Source: G942493375 sp942493375 (GTDB lineage Bacteria > Armatimonadota > UBA5829). From it: a stretch of DNA of 64,000 bases. The translations under genes and the position numbers were made by a program. The stretch is taken from the NCBI GenBank assembly GCA_942493375.1, contig OW818698.1, positions 5,146,001 through 5,210,000 on the forward strand, read 5' to 3'. The notes beneath the pieces are model-generated. The model saw only the letters and a program-made list of their open reading frames with translations, made no database searches and had not been told where the DNA came from. Position 1 is the first letter of the stretch, and each line of letters begins with the position of its first letter. Positions 35,170-44,608 of the stretch are shown here, piece after piece.

Positions 35170-38100
35170 ATGGGGGCTGGTAGAATGTTGTTTATGTTCA
35201 TTCTTTTGCTGGTTTTGCTGCTGATTGGTCTTGAAACGCAAGGTGATCCAAAGTCCGGGCACGAGCAGATTAATCCGGATAAACTGGTGGGGCAACCGGT
35301 TGATATTGCTTCCAGTGCCTATCAATACCGCGCAGATCGGAAACCTGACAAAAATCCTCCGGAGAGCTGGCTTGCTCTCATGAGTTATGCCAAACAGCCT
35401 CTCAATAAACCCCTGGACCGGAAAGCTTTGTTGATCAAACAGGCTCTGTGTGGACTGCTCTGGGAGGAAATACGGCCAGTCAAACAGTTAATACTAAACT
35501 GGAATCCAAATGATAAACACATACCCACACTCGATGAGCTGGTAGTCACTTTACTGATCAACAATGGTTCTGCCAGTTCCTGGTGGAATAATCTCAATCC
35601 TGTAACACAGTCCATTAAGCCAACGATCTCCAGCGACAGCAGGACTTATACATATGCTCTGAACCAGGATACATGCGGTATTGTTGTCAGTGTGGCTGGT
35701 AGCAAGAACGCTTCAGCATATGATGTCCCAACGGTCAATGTGCTGGTTGATGAGACCTGGAAGAAGATGGATATCGAGATCGAATGGGGCTTCGACCAGG
35801 CTACAGCTAACAAGGATTACAGCGGACGGGTAGAGGGTTATGATGGTATTATTTCCAATCTGAAACCTCTGGCAGATGATGCTAGTACGACAGTAGACTC
35901 TACTTCCTGGCATTCAGTTGGAAAAGGCTCCACGCGGCGTGGGATAAAGGCCAGTTTGATATACATGGGGACATCAAAGTGGCGAAAGGTGCAGCCATTC
36001 ACTACACAGCCGGACGATGTTGCGCGTTCTATTGTTACGGTGTGGACAAAATCCGGCAATTTTTCGTTCCTGGCAGCAGACCTTGAAAATGGCCCAATCC
36101 TTGCTCCTGAGTATGGGTTTTTCGTTCGCAGAGCATCCGAAATACTGCAGGAAGAAAAGACAGAGCAGCAACTGAGAGTGCCACCGGTCTTGTTTGTTGA
36201 TAAGATGGATTCTATCGCAGGCAGTAATGAACTGATAGGGTGGGGGAGCGACGATACTCCATGGTTTGGCGGTAATCCTTCTGATAAACCTGTTTCGGTG
36301 CAGGGGATCAATATGCCTGCAAGAAGCCTGGCTATGCATCCATGGAATGGCTCTGATGTAGCAGTGGGTTGGCGCAGTCCAATAAGAGGCATTGTTAAAA
36401 TTGCAGCCAGTGTAACACATGCTCAAACAACAGGTAATGGGATCGAATGGGCAGTAACACATGAAAGCCGAAAAGAATGCAGAAGCTTGGTAAATGGTTC
36501 GACCAGTGGTACTGGTTCGCAAATTATTCCATCAGGGGGAAGTGATGAGAAAGCGCTCAATACAATAGAGGTAGAGCCTGGTGATATGATTTCGCTGGTA
36601 ATCGGACCAAAAACCACCTACTATTGTGATTCGACTGTAATCCAGTTTAGTGTAGCCAGCGATGATGGTAGGGTTTGGAACCTTACAGATGATGTGGTTG
36701 GTTCTATACATGCCGGCAATCCTCACAATGACAGTCAGGGTAATGCGGAAGTCTGGCATTTTTATACCAAAAAGTCCTCAGTAATGAATTTTGCAGCTTC
36801 AGAGCCTCCTATAGAAATGGACTCCAAGGCAGTCAGTGCAAAAGAGTATATAAAGGAGCTTAAGACTAAGAAACTGAAAACTATTCGTCAGCAGATTCGC
36901 GAACACCCGGAACAGACCTGGGAAGGTGCTGTTACTGCGATGTGCGGTGCCAATTTGCCTCCTCATCCAACAGCTCCTGCCGGATTCGAACCGAGAATGC
37001 AGATTGATGTTCCATCTGAGAGGTTGATGGCACAGTGGAACCTGGGAGTCTGGCATCTAACCAGGCATGCTCAAAAGAATCCGGTAACCGGGAAAATGTG
37101 GTTTGACGATTTCCCATATGGAATCCTGGGTGCTGAAACCTATATGGTCCTTGCGGCGTTGGATCTGATGGGTTCACATCAGGCTGCGGAGGATGGGTTC
37201 TATCAATGGGTCTCCCTGCCGATGGATCCTGACTCCAAGGGGCATCATCCGTGGGCGCTTCCCGACCGTCCAAATGGACTCTTCACTGAAGGTCACGGAT
37301 GCCTGACACACGCTGTTGGCCCTGAGGGTTGGGGAGGACATATGGATGGAGTTCACGCTTTTGGACCAGGCTCCATCGGTTGGGCACTGACAGAGCACTA
37401 CTGGCTGGCTGGTGATAAGGAGTGGTTAAAGGCTTACGCACCCAGAATTAAGGCCAACGCTGAATGGATGCTGCGACAGCGCAAGGTTATTTCGAGTGCG
37501 GTCCCTGGAGGTAAACGTTTATGGTGCAAAGGTATGCAACCAGCTTTACAGGTCACTCCTGACAGCGGAGGCTTGTGGATGCAGTTCTACGAGTGCGAGG
37601 CATACTACTGGGCTTCAATTGCACGCCTGGCTGACACATTGAGCGAGATTGATCCGGTAGGTGGAGCCAAACTTAAGGCCGAAGCAGAAGCCTATCGCAA
37701 AGACCTACGGAAAGCAGTTGAGCGTTCAATTGCACTCTCACCGGTTGTTCCGGTCCGTGATGGCACATTCCATTCTGTGATTCCATTCGCATGCTATGTC
37801 AGAGGATTGAGTACAGGTGCTTGGGGATATCAGCGTGATGGTTCCGGGGAACATGTAGGGCCATTATACTGGGAGACAGTCCAGTCAGCAGCAGCGTTGA
37901 TCAGTCCAGCGGGTCTCATACCTGCAAACGATGTTCGTGTGCAGGGATATTTGGATGTACTGGAAGACAGGCTGCTCCTGGAGAATGCATATGCAAGTCA
38001 GCGAATAAATGGAGACTGGTTCCTGGCAGGCTGGCAGTATCAGGGAGGACTGGAAAGGACCAGCAACATCCACCTTGCCGGAGACGACATCCCAGTATTC

Positions 38101-38577
38101 CTGCGTTCATTCTTTAACTGCTGTGCTATCGATATCCTGCCAAACGATGGATATATCTTCAACGAACACGCAGTCCACGGCCCCCCGGACAAAATCTTCG
38201 AAGAAGCCGCCTTCCTGGAACGCTTCCGCAATCTGCTGGTAATGGACGATACACAAAACCTTTGGCTGGCAAGAGCCACCCCCAGAGCCTGGCTGGAGCA
38301 GGGTAAACGTTTATCCATAAAAAACGCTCCTACCCATTTCGGAGACATCTCCTACGAAATCACATCAGATGTTGACCACAACACGATCAAAGCAACCATA
38401 GAGTTACCAAAGCGCGGTCACCCGGATGCAGTCCTATTAAGACTACGTCACCCGCAGGCAAAACCAATCAAATCCGTCACAGTGAACGGGAAGAAATGGA
38501 CTGGATTTGATAAGGAGAAGGAGACCATACGACTGAAAGGGCAGACGGGGAGAGTGGCGGTTGAGGCGAGATACTGA
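35170..38577 (+). CDS. Very large exported six-hairpin glycosidase-like protein
   Basis: 1135 residues from the ATG at 35170; a start further upstream and one at residue 6 are alternatives. An N-terminal hydrophobic segment (MLFMFILLLVLLLIGL) acts as signal or anchor. A beta-rich N-terminal region about 60-560 is followed by an (alpha/alpha)6-like catalytic region (WHLTRHAQKNPVTGKMWFDD, HPWALPDRPNGLFTEGHG, GGHMDGVHAFGPGSIGWAL) and an alpha-L-rhamnosidase-type C-terminal beta-domain. It belongs by look to six-hairpin glycosidase superfamily proteins; the precise GH family and catalytic acids were not determined. A GC-rich palindrome and purine repeat follow the stop. Confidence 0.72.
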   Translation: MGAGRMLFMFILLLVLLLIGLETQGDPKSGHEQINPDKLVGQPVDIASSAYQYRADRKPDKNPPESWLALMSYAKQPLNKPLDRKALLIKQALCGLLWEEIRPVKQLILNWNPNDKHIPTLDELVVTLLINNGSASSWWNNLNPVTQSIKPTISSDSRTYTYALNQDTCGIVVSVAGSKNASAYDVPTVNVLVDETWKKMDIEIEWGFDQATANKDYSGRVEGYDGIISNLKPLADDASTTVDSTSWHSVGKGSTRRGIKASLIYMGTSKWRKVQPFTTQPDDVARSIVTVWTKSGNFSFLAADLENGPILAPEYGFFVRRASEILQEEKTEQQLRVPPVLFVDKMDSIAGSNELIGWGSDDTPWFGGNPSDKPVSVQGINMPARSLAMHPWNGSDVAVGWRSPIRGIVKIAASVTHAQTTGNGIEWAVTHESRKECRSLVNGSTSGTGSQIIPSGGSDEKALNTIEVEPGDMISLVIGPKTTYYCDSTVIQFSVASDDGRVWNLTDDVVGSIHAGNPHNDSQGNAEVWHFYTKKSSVMNFAASEPPIEMDSKAVSAKEYIKELKTKKLKTIRQQIREHPEQTWEGAVTAMCGANLPPHPTAPAGFEPRMQIDVPSERLMAQWNLGVWHLTRHAQKNPVTGKMWFDDFPYGILGAETYMVLAALDLMGSHQAAEDGFYQWVSLPMDPDSKGHHPWALPDRPNGLFTEGHGCLTHAVGPEGWGGHMDGVHAFGPGSIGWALTEHYWLAGDKEWLKAYAPRIKANAEWMLRQRKVISSAVPGGKRLWCKGMQPALQVTPDSGGLWMQFYECEAYYWASIARLADTLSEIDPVGGAKLKAEAEAYRKDLRKAVERSIALSPVVPVRDGTFHSVIPFACYVRGLSTGAWGYQRDGSGEHVGPLYWETVQSAAALISPAGLIPANDVRVQGYLDVLEDRLLLENAYASQRINGDWFLAGWQYQGGLERTSNIHLAGDDIPVFLRSFFNCCAIDILPNDGYIFNEHAVHGPPDKIFEEAAFLERFRNLLVMDDTQNLWLARATPRAWLEQGKRLSIKNAPTHFGDISYEITSDVDHNTIKATIELPKRGHPDAVLLRLRHPQAKPIKSVTVNGKKWTGFDKEKETIRLKGQTGRVAVEARY

Positions 38578-38651
38578 AGGAAGACGGGGAGACTTGGAGA
38601 CGAGGAGACTAGGGGACTGGGAGGCTGGGAACGCCAATCTCCTGATTGGCG
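38578..38651. repeat. Purine-rich repeat and hairpin after the six-hairpin gene
   Basis: A degenerate G/A-rich run with GGAGACT-like units (38582-38630) resembles that at 5979-6022. It is followed by CGCCAATC-TCCT-GATTGGCG (38632-38651), an eight-pair hairpin that may act in transcript termination. Confidence 0.55.
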
Positions 38652-38693
38652 AGTGGGATTGGGATACATAACTTCTGATAAAGGAAATACTCG

Positions 38694-39509
38694 ATGGATA
38701 ACGTTCATTCAAATGAAAACCAGGCCATAATGATCTGTACGCATGATCGGTGGGCTGATCAATACGATGCTGATTATTTTGCACATTTTGGTATATATCA
38801 TCAATTATCACTGGACAACCTGAAGCGGTTCATGCCTGAGGATCATGACGCATTGATTCTGGATGCTGGCGGTGGGACCGGTATCTGGGCTATGGAAGCT
38901 GCCAAACTTGGATTTCGCGTGGTGCTGAATGACATATCTGAAGGCATGCTCTCTGTTGCCAGAGCTAAGTTTACCAACCAAGGCTTCCATGACCGCATTA
39001 CTATCCAGCAAGGTGATATCTGTTCAATGCCGGAGTTTACCGATGGCCAGTTCGACATGGCAATATGCCAGGGTGATCCTCTCTCATACTGCAAAGACCA
39101 CAAAGCAGCAATATCGGAGCTGTCTCGGGTTGTACGCACCGGTGGAATAGTCATTGCCTCAGTAGATAATCGCCTGAGCGCAATGAACTGGCTGAAACAA
39201 ACCAACGATCCCACTGCAGTTGACCAACTGCTGCAGTCCGGCAAAATCATGGTGCCCAGCGACCGTGAAACAGCAGGATACATGGTACACGCCTTTACCC
39301 CGCAGGAAATATCCGCTCTGTTCGAATCCAACGGTCTATCAGTAGAACGCATCATCGGAAAAACCGTAATATCCCATCGACTCGACCTAAAAAACTCCAA
39401 ATCCCCAGCGGTGCAGGATTGGCTCCTCAAATTGGAACTACAGTATTGTGATGATCCTGCCTACATATCCTGGGGAGGGCATTTGGAGATTGTTGGGAGG
39501 AAAAGGTGA
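38694..39509 (+). CDS. Class I SAM-dependent methyltransferase
   Basis: 271 residues. The SAM-binding motif I is clear (ALILDAGGGTGIWAMEAAKLG), with motif II VVLNDISEGML, a QGDICSMPEF element and IVIASVDNRLSAM later. Substrate not indicated: a small molecule or sugar-linked methylation is possible. Separated by 116 bases from the glycosidase gene; standalone. Confidence 0.9.
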   Translation: MDNVHSNENQAIMICTHDRWADQYDADYFAHFGIYHQLSLDNLKRFMPEDHDALILDAGGGTGIWAMEAAKLGFRVVLNDISEGMLSVARAKFTNQGFHDRITIQQGDICSMPEFTDGQFDMAICQGDPLSYCKDHKAAISELSRVVRTGGIVIASVDNRLSAMNWLKQTNDPTAVDQLLQSGKIMVPSDRETAGYMVHAFTPQEISALFESNGLSVERIIGKTVISHRLDLKNSKSPAVQDWLLKLELQYCDDPAYISWGGHLEIVGRKR

Positions 39510-39738
39510 AAGCAGATACGCTACATTCTCGATAACCCAATGGCGAATACCAACAGATTTGTATGGTGCTATTTGAGTGCGTTTATTACTGGCTTTGTCG
39601 AAATAATATCAAAAATATGCTTGACATTGTGTGATATCCAGAAGTATAATCCGCATGGTTTTGTGGGACCGTAGTTCAATGGTTTTGTGCATAAGTATCA
39701 TTTATGTTTCGATGTGATTGAATATTTGGAGATGAGAT

Positions 39739-40611
39739 ATGAAAGATGAGTATGAGACTAGTGATGTCGATAATAATATAAGAAACCGTAATAGTTGGTT
39801 ACGCGTTTTTGTGATAGTGGTTATAGTTATAGTATTCGTCTGGAAATTAATTGAGACACCAATTCAGATTGATCTAACAAAATTCGATTTTTCAGATATG
39901 CTATCACTTATATTGGCACTTTTCGCAATGGCTCTGTCGGTTTTGTTTTATCTGAAAGCAACTGATACAAGCAATGCATTCTACGATAATACATATCGAT
40001 TTACACGCGATGTTTCCGAGATACTTGGTAGGATTGAAGCTGGCTTTGGAGAACGTCTGCGTCACCTTGATGAGGGTTATTCAGGTCTTGTTAATCGCCT
40101 ACCTTCCGCTTTGCCTGAACAGGTGCAGGAGGAAATTGTAAATGAGCAGAAGAAGCTTGATGAAGTAGAAAAGCAGCGAAATGAACTATTGAACGAACTT
40201 ACCAAGAGAGCAAAACTACAAGATCAAGAAAAAACCACTTTTTTGAAAAGTCTTGAAGAGAAGGATATTAATTTGGCACAGTCTCGAGCCGAGATTTCTT
40301 TGCTTAGAGACCAGCTTGGTTCCATTAGAAAAGATATGGCAAAAGATGGCGATTTAGGAGTAGTGGATGCTCGAACACACGATTTAATAGTCCATTTGGT
40401 TAGGATGTTTGTTTCTGATATAGGAGGGAATATCTCTGCTATGCGTATGGATAGAAAGGAAATTAGGAATCGATTTGAAAAAATGATTTTAGGTTTAACT
40501 GAAAGCAGACAGCGTGATTTAAGACGCGCGGGATTATTGGATCCTAATATGGTGTTAAATGACATTGGATTTTCTTTTATATGGCAGGAATTACGGCAAC
40601 TAATACCCTAA
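39739..40611 (+). CDS. Membrane-anchored coiled-coil protein of unknown function
   Basis: 290 residues; GGAGATGAG precedes the ATG. Two membrane helices (residues about 23-40, VFVIVVIVIVFVWKLI, and 52-71, MLSLILALFAMALSVLFYL) precede an amphipathic Glu/Lys/Gln-rich coiled-coil region (about 120-200), followed by a C-terminal helical segment with RDLRRAGLLDPNMVL. Many AT-rich, less common codons suggest it differs from neighbours. No family recognised. Upstream 39510-39738 has no gene. Confidence 0.7.
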   Translation: MKDEYETSDVDNNIRNRNSWLRVFVIVVIVIVFVWKLIETPIQIDLTKFDFSDMLSLILALFAMALSVLFYLKATDTSNAFYDNTYRFTRDVSEILGRIEAGFGERLRHLDEGYSGLVNRLPSALPEQVQEEIVNEQKKLDEVEKQRNELLNELTKRAKLQDQEKTTFLKSLEEKDINLAQSRAEISLLRDQLGSIRKDMAKDGDLGVVDARTHDLIVHLVRMFVSDIGGNISAMRMDRKEIRNRFEKMILGLTESRQRDLRRAGLLDPNMVLNDIGFSFIWQELRQLIP

Positions 40612-40837
40612 CACCAGTCTTTGAGTTTATCATTGGTTAAAGATAGCATGCAACCGCTGACTCCATTGTAGGGATTCACAGCATTGTGTCCTGTTTCTGA
40701 TTTCCTGATTTGGATTCCCTTCTACCAACCCCATTCCCTCCGTTTGCTCCACAGTTGTGCTTGGGCTGTTGGCAATCTCAGGCCGTACCGCGACATAATG
40801 TTGTAGTGACCATTCCAGCGTATAAATACGCTTCTTA

Positions 40838-43462
40838 CTACCCCATCTCCAGCAATCTCCCCAAAGCCCCACCAGCAATCTTCCGAACACTCACCTGCTC
40901 TGATTTAGCGGCTCGTTTGAGTGCGGGCATGGCTCCTGCGTCCATAATGAGATTCTTACCGGCAACTCCTCTGTCTGCGAGAGCGCGGAAGAAGCGGGCG
41001 GAGAGGATTGATAGTTGATCATCTTTGGTGTTTAGCAACTTGGCCATATGTTTGGTTTCGTTTACGGTTGCGATAGGTGCAAGGTGTTCCGGGTTGGTTT
41101 TGGTTGTCAGGATCGCTCTTAGAACGAGTCCGGCGTGATTGTTTGAACCGAACTGACTTATTAAGCCTGTGAATTGGGATATTGTTGTTATAGTTTCGGT
41201 GTTGAGGTTTACATCCTCTGCCTTATCTAGTATTGTTTCAAGTTTGGCCGCGGTAGTCGGTATGCAAGAGATATCGCCGATATGAGCCAGGGCATTGGTG
41301 ACGCAGGACCATAAACCCGGGTTTGGGTAATCCAGCCATTGAATGAGTCCCGGTATGGCTTCGCGGATTTTAAGCCTGCCTATAGCTCTGATGATTTCCC
41401 ATTGCAGGCTGTACGGAAGTTCATTTAGTGCCTGGATGAGAGTTGGTGCGTCTTCTATTGTTGCAACTCTTGCCAGTTTGCTGAGGAGCAGATCATGCAG
41501 CGGTTGGTCCGAATCCGTGGAGCTTAGTGCTTGGAGAACGGTATCTCTGGCGATATTTGGGCTGATGTGTTGAAGAGTTTCCCAGTGCCTGTCCGGTATA
41601 TTGGGCAGTCTTGTCTGGATTGATTCCAGTAATGGTTCGAGTGCCGATTCTGCTGTCCTTATCAGAGCCTCAGATGCTGGTTGAGCGACCAGTAACTCCG
41701 AATCATCCAGCATTTCTATAAGCAGGCCAACAGCTTCGGGACCATTCTTTTCTGCCAATACACGCACCACCGCACGGCGCACATCTGCTGACTCATCGTG
41801 CAGCTTTGACTTTGCTATCTCCATTGCTCTGTCTGTGTCGGTTGCAAAAAGTGCCAGTAGAGCGTGTACGCGGACACTGGCATCGGAGTCCTCGGCAGCT
41901 TGCACCAATGCCGTGACTGCTCGGGGTGATTGATGATTCCCCAGCACTTGAGCAGCATATTTGCGGATACGGGTATCCGGATCTGTCAGTGCTGATATGA
42001 AGCTTGAAAGATTGTTTTCTCCGGACATTATGTTTGCAGCCATATCCATACTGCCGTGTCCGATTTGAGGCTTCTGAATACTCAGAGGGAACGCTGCTAT
42101 ATGTTCAAGCGCCTTGAGTGCTCCCAGACGAGTCTCCGGGGATGGACTCGATATCTGCGAGCGAAGAGCATCAATCAGCTTCGGACTAGCCTGGGGAGAA
42201 CGCATCGATGCAGGAACTGCCTGTCTATAGGTGTCCTGCACCATTTCTGCAACTGCAAGTTCCATTGCATCCTCAAGTAATCCTGAGTTTATACCAGCTC
42301 TGATCAGCGCAATTATGCTCTCTCCGAATACCGGGTAATCCTTGAATCCATCCGCAAAATCCCCGTTATCGACTGCCTCCATCAAGGTATCCGTTAGGTC
42401 TGCAAGAGACTCTACTGCCGGAACAGATTTCATTGTTTCTAAAGCAGTGAAGAGGGGCACTCCTGCACACAGCATGAAGGAAAAAGTTCTCAGCCAATAT
42501 GCAGCATCCACTCTTGCTCTCATCTCCTCCATTTCCATCCAGGAGGTAATAATGCTTGCTGAGTGCTGCAGAACTCCACCGATCTCACCCGCACGTATAA
42601 CCATTATGGACATTGGAGTGCCAAGTGTTGGCGCCAGCTCTTTCATAGCGTCACTGACCATCATCCCGCTTTGGATGGCATCTAGAATCGCTTGCGTCTC
42701 ATTGCGAATAGTATCGTGATAGTCTTCTTCAGCAAGGCGTGCGAGTATAGAGACAAGGCTCTGGCCTGCTGCAATGCATTCGCTGAATCGGTGGTACCAT
42801 CGGATCACATCAATCTTTATTGACACCTTATCGCTGAAGTCAGAGTGGGGTTTCGATTGTCCAATATTTTCTTTCATTACGCCCAACATCTCCTGTCTCA
42901 ACTGCGCTCTGGTAAGGTTAATACGGCGCTTTATGGTGGTAATCGGCAGGTCAAGAAACTGTGCGATCTCTTTTTGGGTAAAACCATCGACAAAAAACAG
43001 GACTGCAGCCATCCGATTTGTCTCGGACAGATTCCCAAGCGCCTGCATTATCTCTGTATAGACCAGGCGTTGTTCCATAGACTGGTTCGGGTCGTTCACC
43101 GGATGCATGTCATCTGTCAACGGAATGATAGATGGATGGTTTCGCCGCAGGTGCATATTGCATTGGTTTACGGCAACTTTTCGTAACCACGCCGAAAAAC
43201 AGCCGGGTTCTTTGAGCTGCTCAAGAGATCGATAAGCCGTTACGAATGCATCCTGAGCCAGATCTTCTGCGTCATGTGTGTCCCTGACCTTGAAGCATGC
43301 CAGTCTGAAGACCATATCGCGGTATCTATCGACCAGCAAGTCAAAACTCAACCTGCTGCCCGATAAAGTCGCCATCACAAGCTCCGCGTCAGATTGATTT
43401 GTTCGTTTCACATTATGCCTGCTAAGTAGATTCTGCATTGCCGGAGCGCAATTGTTGTTCAT
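40838..43462 (-). CDS. ECF sigma factor fused to two GspF-like domains and HEAT repeats
   Basis: 874 residues. Residues about 40-110 are sigma region 2 (LVDRYRDMVFRLACFKVRD, HDAEDLAQDAF) and about 135-190 region 4 (LSETNRMAAVLFFVDGFTQK, EIAQFLDLPITTIKRRI). Residues about 222-310 and 322-410 each look like the cytosolic type II secretion F (GspF/PilC) domain: ECIAAGQSLVSILARLAEE ... MVIRAGEIGGVLQHSASII, and LCAGVPLFTALETMKSV ... LIRAGINSGLLEDAMELAV. There are no membrane segments. Residues about 430-874 are HEAT/PBS-lyase repeats (SPETRLGALKALEHIA, SVRVHALLALFATD, ADVRRAVVRVLAEKNG). The likely model is a sigma factor whose activity is governed by protein binding through the extra domains. No obvious anti-sigma factor is next to it. 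The GspF similarity is by pattern and should be verified. Confidence 0.8.
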   Translation of the reverse strand: MNNNCAPAMQNLLSRHNVKRTNQSDAELVMATLSGSRLSFDLLVDRYRDMVFRLACFKVRDTHDAEDLAQDAFVTAYRSLEQLKEPGCFSAWLRKVAVNQCNMHLRRNHPSIIPLTDDMHPVNDPNQSMEQRLVYTEIMQALGNLSETNRMAAVLFFVDGFTQKEIAQFLDLPITTIKRRINLTRAQLRQEMLGVMKENIGQSKPHSDFSDKVSIKIDVIRWYHRFSECIAAGQSLVSILARLAEEDYHDTIRNETQAILDAIQSGMMVSDAMKELAPTLGTPMSIMVIRAGEIGGVLQHSASIITSWMEMEEMRARVDAAYWLRTFSFMLCAGVPLFTALETMKSVPAVESLADLTDTLMEAVDNGDFADGFKDYPVFGESIIALIRAGINSGLLEDAMELAVAEMVQDTYRQAVPASMRSPQASPKLIDALRSQISSPSPETRLGALKALEHIAAFPLSIQKPQIGHGSMDMAANIMSGENNLSSFISALTDPDTRIRKYAAQVLGNHQSPRAVTALVQAAEDSDASVRVHALLALFATDTDRAMEIAKSKLHDESADVRRAVVRVLAEKNGPEAVGLLIEMLDDSELLVAQPASEALIRTAESALEPLLESIQTRLPNIPDRHWETLQHISPNIARDTVLQALSSTDSDQPLHDLLLSKLARVATIEDAPTLIQALNELPYSLQWEIIRAIGRLKIREAIPGLIQWLDYPNPGLWSCVTNALAHIGDISCIPTTAAKLETILDKAEDVNLNTETITTISQFTGLISQFGSNNHAGLVLRAILTTKTNPEHLAPIATVNETKHMAKLLNTKDDQLSILSARFFRALADRGVAGKNLIMDAGAMPALKRAAKSEQVSVRKIAGGALGRLLEMG

Positions 43463-43871
43463 ATTAATAGAGGTGCGATTTGGGATGGAAAGGATACATT
43501 AACAGAGAAAAAAGTTCGAGCTTACGAGTAGTTTCGGTAATATGCGGGATAATTCCTTGTGGTGCAGTGTGAATTTACAACATCTATGAACTGGCTGCTT
43601 TGATGCTTCAGCCGTAGGGTACGCCGCGTGTTCTTTCATTAGTTCGGTCTTGCCAATAGTCAGGCATACGATTTAGATGCATAATAGCGATTATATATCT
43701 CCTTCAGTCTTAAACCATGCTGACAGGTTGTCTGCATGTGCATACAAACAGATTAATACATGTGTGTTTCCGAGACAATTGTCGTATATTATTCTCAATT
43801 AGTGTCATTGCATACAAAATCATGATATACTGTACACTAATCAACAAAGATAACAAATGGAGAATATATAA
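43463..43871. other. 409-bp intergenic region
   Basis: Divergent region between the sigma-fusion gene and the lipoprotein gene. It is AT-rich, with no credible ORF, RNA or repeat that I can identify. It should contain the promoters of both genes. Confidence 0.5.
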
Positions 43872-44276
43872 ATGATAAGACTTCTTCTTCTCGGGATGAT
43901 ATTGTGTATTGCATTGGCAGGTTGTGGCGGCAATGATGGCGGACCGGTTCAATCAAAATATGCTGGTCATTGGATGGGTGATTGGGCTGAAGACGGAACT
44001 AATTGGAGTGGAACTTTTGATCTTAACATTACCAATAATGGATCCATCACAGGAATCAGTCACGACATCATAGAAGATGCACCATGCACGATCACTGGTA
44101 CTATAACTTCTGCTGGGTTGATGTCAATTACTTTTAACTACCAGACTTGGGCAATTCATGCGAGTGGAACAGCCAGCATTGCAACTAATGGACATCTTGT
44201 CTCTGCAGAGTTGGTTGCGCCTGCCGATGAACCCTATTTTCGCTCAATCGCCATCGACCTTACAAAACAACTGTAA
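43872..44276 (+). CDS. Small lipoprotein
   Basis: 134 residues. Lipobox ALAGC (signal LLLLGMILCIALAGC) with a lipid-modified Cys18, and GGAG nine bases upstream of the ATG. The mature part is a beta-rich ~115-residue domain (HWMGDWAEDGTNWSGTFDLN, GSITGISHDI, TITGTITSAGLMSITFNY), like small beta-barrel or membrane-surface lipoproteins with no named family. lspA and lgt in this window would process it. Confidence 0.85.
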   Translation: MIRLLLLGMILCIALAGCGGNDGGPVQSKYAGHWMGDWAEDGTNWSGTFDLNITNNGSITGISHDIIEDAPCTITGTITSAGLMSITFNYQTWAIHASGTASIATNGHLVSAELVAPADEPYFRSIAIDLTKQL

Positions 44277-44307
44277 AAATTTGTTCAATGCAACCTGCAA
44301 TACCAAA

Positions 44308-44341
44308 AATGACTCCCCGGAATCAATTCCTGGGAGTCATT
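44308..44341. terminator. Long stem terminator between convergent genes
   Basis: AATGACTCCC (44308-44317) pairs with GGGAGTCATT (44332-44341), and an inner GGAAT/ATTCC pairing extends the stem. On the minus strand TTTTT follows the stem, and the antitoxin stop codon lies inside it. It can terminate both the lipoprotein gene (plus) and the antitoxin gene (minus). Confidence 0.8.
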
Positions 44342-44528
44342 CTAAATTGTGGAGATACCTGCCTGTTAACTCGTTTATTTGTCGCTCTTTTTCGGCTTCG
44401 ACAGCCCAGGAATCTTCGATTTCAACCCGAGATGGATTTAGACTTTCTAATAACTCATCGACCAATTGAGTTCTCAATTCAATCGGAAGTGAAACAGCTT
44501 CTTCCATCAATTTTCTGTGGCTATGCAT
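44337..44528 (-). CDS. Orphan addiction-module antitoxin (putative unstable antitoxin family)
   Basis: 63 residues: HRKLMEEAVSLPIELRTQLV, DELLESLNPSRVEIEDSWAV, then EAEKERQINELTG, matching the small putative addiction module component family (TIGR02574 / PF09720). The tail is shorter than usual (family ~70-75 residues) and no RelE/ParE toxin follows: the gene ends in a terminator with the lipoprotein gene on the other side. It is therefore an orphan, perhaps decaying, antitoxin. Confidence 0.75.
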   Translation of the reverse strand: MHSHRKLMEEAVSLPIELRTQLVDELLESLNPSRVEIEDSWAVEAEKERQINELTGRYLHNLE

Positions 44529-44608
44529 ATGTTATCCTCAACCTATAGTTGTATGTACTATCCATTGTCCACTCTCAATTATCAATTGTCAATTGCAGTT
44601 ATGCTCCC

